DNA of 64,000 nucleotides from Byssovorax sp. (lineage in GTDB: Bacteria; Myxococcota_A; Polyangia; Polyangiales; Polyangiaceae), in the NCBI GenBank assembly GCA_025362495.1, contig JANYGI010000151.1, positions 93,585 to 157,584 of the forward strand, read 5' to 3'. The notes below the pieces were generated by a model, which saw only the letters and a list, made by a program, of their open reading frames with translations, had not been told where the DNA came from and made no database searches. Of the stretch, positions 62,540 through 64,000 are shown piece by piece. Made by a program: the position numbers and the translations under genes. How positions within the stretch are numbered: position 1 is the first letter of the stretch; every line of letters starts with the position of its first letter.

Positions 62540-63853
62540 ATGGATCCCACAGCGCCCGAGGAGGCCCGATCAGGCCCGGAATCCCGCCGCCCGATCCTCG
62601 TCGCGCTGGCCATTTACGCGCTGACCACGGCGCTATTTTTCCTCACCACCGCGCCCGAGCGGCTCCACGGGCACACGCCGTTCAACCACTTCGCGCTCCT
62701 CGCCGACGCCTGGGTTCATGGCCGCCTCGACCTCGGCCACCCGCCGCCCGCGTACACCGGCAACAACGATTTCGCGACCGACGGAGCGCGGTGGTTCGTC
62801 AGCTTCCCGCCCTTCCCCGCCGTGCTGATCGCGCCGCTCGTCAAGCTCGCCGGCTCGCCCGAGAACGTCTCCGATGGGCGCTTCTTCGGCTGGTTCGGCG
62901 GCGTGGCGCCGGCGCTGCTGTTCCTCACGCTCGACAAGCTCACGCGCACCGAGCGGAGCCGCCGCACGCTGGTCGAGAACGCGCTGCTCGCCCTGCTGTT
63001 CGCGTTCGGATCGGTCTACTGGTTCTCGGCGGTGCAGGGCACGGTGTGGTTCGTCGCGCACGTCGTCGGCGCCGCGCTGGCCACGGCGTACATCTACTGC
63101 TCGCTCGACGCCGCGCACCCCGTGCTCGCGGGGCTCGCGCTCGGGCTCGGCTTCGCCACGCGCACGCCGCTCGGCTTCGCCTTCCCGTTCTTCCTGTTCG
63201 AGGCCCACCGCGCCGCGATGAAGTCCGACGACCGAGGCGCCCTCGCGCAGAGCTTCGCGCTCTTCGCCGCGCCCGCCGCGACGGTGCTCGCGGCGTTGAT
63301 GTGGCACAACCGCGCGCGCTTCGGCGACGCGTTCGAGTTCGGCCACCGCCTGCTGGCGATCGGCTGGCGCGGCCGCATCGACAAGTGGGGCCTGTTTTCC
63401 TACCACTACCTCGGGCGCAACCTCGCCGTCGTCCTCACCGATCTGCCCTTCGTCGATCCTTTACATGTGAAGGGTCCGGCGCCGTTCCAGATCAACGTGC
63501 ACGGCCTGCCGCTCTGGCTCACGAGCCCGTTCTTCGCGTGGGCCTTCTGGCCGAAGCGCACGGGCCGGCTCTTCTGGGCCTCCGCGCTCACGGCCCTCTG
63601 CGTGGCGGCGCCGAGCCTGCTCTACCAGAACAGCGGGTGGATCCAGTTCGGCTACCGCTTCTCGAGCGACTTCGCGCCGCTCCTGCTGCTGATGATCGCC
63701 GTCGGCGGTCGCCGCCTCACGGCCCCGTTCTGGGCCCTCGGCGCCGCCGCCGTGGCCGTCAACGCCTTCGGGGCGATGACGTTCCAGCGCGCGGGCGCCG
63801 AGCGCTTCTACTTCGTCGACACCACCCAGAAGGTGCTGCACCAGCCCGATTGA
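62540..63853 (+). CDS. polytopic membrane protein, glycosyltransferase-like
   Basis: A 437-residue protein with about ten predicted membrane segments (ILVALAIYALTTALFFLTTA, GVAPALLFLTLDKL, FVAHVVGAALATAYIYCSL, LFAAPAATVLAALMWHN and others) and an early loop HTPFNHFALLADAWVHGRLD. The HFxLxxDAWxHGRLD pattern and the GYRFSSDFAPLLLLMIA near the end recall GT-C type mannosyltransferases or related uncharacterised membrane proteins of actinobacteria and myxobacteria. TAGGTT (62525-62530) lies 9 nt before the ATG. Function not established. Confidence 0.65.
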   Translation: MDPTAPEEARSGPESRRPILVALAIYALTTALFFLTTAPERLHGHTPFNHFALLADAWVHGRLDLGHPPPAYTGNNDFATDGARWFVSFPPFPAVLIAPLVKLAGSPENVSDGRFFGWFGGVAPALLFLTLDKLTRTERSRRTLVENALLALLFAFGSVYWFSAVQGTVWFVAHVVGAALATAYIYCSLDAAHPVLAGLALGLGFATRTPLGFAFPFFLFEAHRAAMKSDDRGALAQSFALFAAPAATVLAALMWHNRARFGDAFEFGHRLLAIGWRGRIDKWGLFSYHYLGRNLAVVLTDLPFVDPLHVKGPAPFQINVHGLPLWLTSPFFAWAFWPKRTGRLFWASALTALCVAAPSLLYQNSGWIQFGYRFSSDFAPLLLLMIAVGGRRLTAPFWALGAAAVAVNAFGAMTFQRAGAERFYFVDTTQKVLHQPD

Positions 63854-63905
63854 ACGAGCCGCGCTAGGGCGCCGATCAGCTTGAAATGCCAAAAAAAAGA
63901 CCGGA

Positions 63906-64000
63906 AATTTAACAGGGAGGCGAGGAGACGGGGAGGTGAGAGGAAGATTGGGAAGGATTTTCCCTCGGGTCTCCCGGTCCTCCTCGCCTCCCTGTGAATT
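63906..64000. repeat. purine-rich inverted repeat at the window end
   Basis: AATTTAACAGGGAGGCGAGGAG (63906-63927) pairs with CTCCTCGCCTCCCTGTGAATT (63980-64000), allowing for one or two changes near the ends, with about 50 bp between. The plus strand from 63902 to about 63955 is almost all purine. It starts 50 nt after the 62540 gene and runs to the window edge, so the full element may extend further. It looks like an interspersed intergenic repeat or terminator. Confidence 0.6.

Overview
The window is a 64-kb, very GC-rich chromosomal segment with strong G/C preference at third codon positions. Gene content points to a myxobacterium (Myxococcota), probably of the Polyangiales/Sorangiineae type. 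The evidence is a MopE-like protein with a MYXO-CTERM-like tail, a Hanks-type Ser/Thr kinase, a PP2C phosphatase, FHA-domain regulators (one a sigma-54 activator), many lipoproteins and Pro/Ala-rich single-pass proteins, and a histone-H1-like protein. The genus assignment is inference. I see no transposase, integrase, CRISPR array or phage gene, and only one tRNA.

Layout. 1-3.8 kb: the 3' part of a PrkA-type kinase, a TatD nuclease and a TonB-like protein. 3.8-7.4 kb: tRNA-Met with a clear promoter, a repeat-rich spacer, a histone-H1-like gene, an L,D-transpeptidase-like lipoprotein lacking the catalytic Cys, and a divergent dual-specificity phosphatase. 7.5-13.2 kb: a frameshifted zinc-ribbon membrane protein, two tandem SUMF1-like proteins, and uvrA convergent with a DksA-type gene. 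13.9-18.5 kb: a NUDIX gene coupled to an HTH-receiver regulator, a monohaem cytochrome c, a Big_5/DUF3494 adhesin-like lipoprotein, a frameshifted ppnP and a STAS-like gene. 18.6-24.6 kb: membrane protein, pentahaem cytochrome, lipoprotein, cell-wall amidase and a YbjN/chaperone-like gene. 24.7-33.8 kb: single-pass proteins, TPR/PEGA protein, FHA-sigma54 activator, PP2C phosphatase followed directly by an alkaline-phosphatase-superfamily hydrolase. 33.8-42.4 kb: FKBP isomerase, M48-like lipoprotein, prolyl oligopeptidase, Ser/Thr kinase, MopE/MYXO-CTERM protein. 42.5-45.9 kb: pdhA-pdhB-pdhC operon (E3 not in the window). 46-51.8 kb: outer-membrane-type protein, uracil-DNA glycosylase, a third SUMF1 protein, metallophosphoesterase, cold-shock protein. 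51.9-54.8 kb: a large FHA plus degenerate CpaF-type ATPase, then peptide deformylase. 55-62.5 kb, minus strand: a co-oriented set yceD-rpmF-fabH-fabD-fabG-acpP-fabF-nrdR-ribD (ribosome, type II fatty acid synthesis, ribonucleotide reductase control, riboflavin). plsX is missing from its usual place. 62.5-63.9 kb: a polytopic membrane protein.

The most notable observations are two apparent pseudoenzymes (the FHA-CpaF protein that has lost the Walker A Lys, catalytic Glu and His-box residue, and the L,D-transpeptidase-like lipoprotein without its Cys); a repeated arrangement in which a TATACT/TATGCT-like -10 box lies only 6-18 nt before the start codon, suggesting leaderless or near-leaderless mRNAs; three probable frameshifts in small genes; and several long intergenic inverted-repeat elements.
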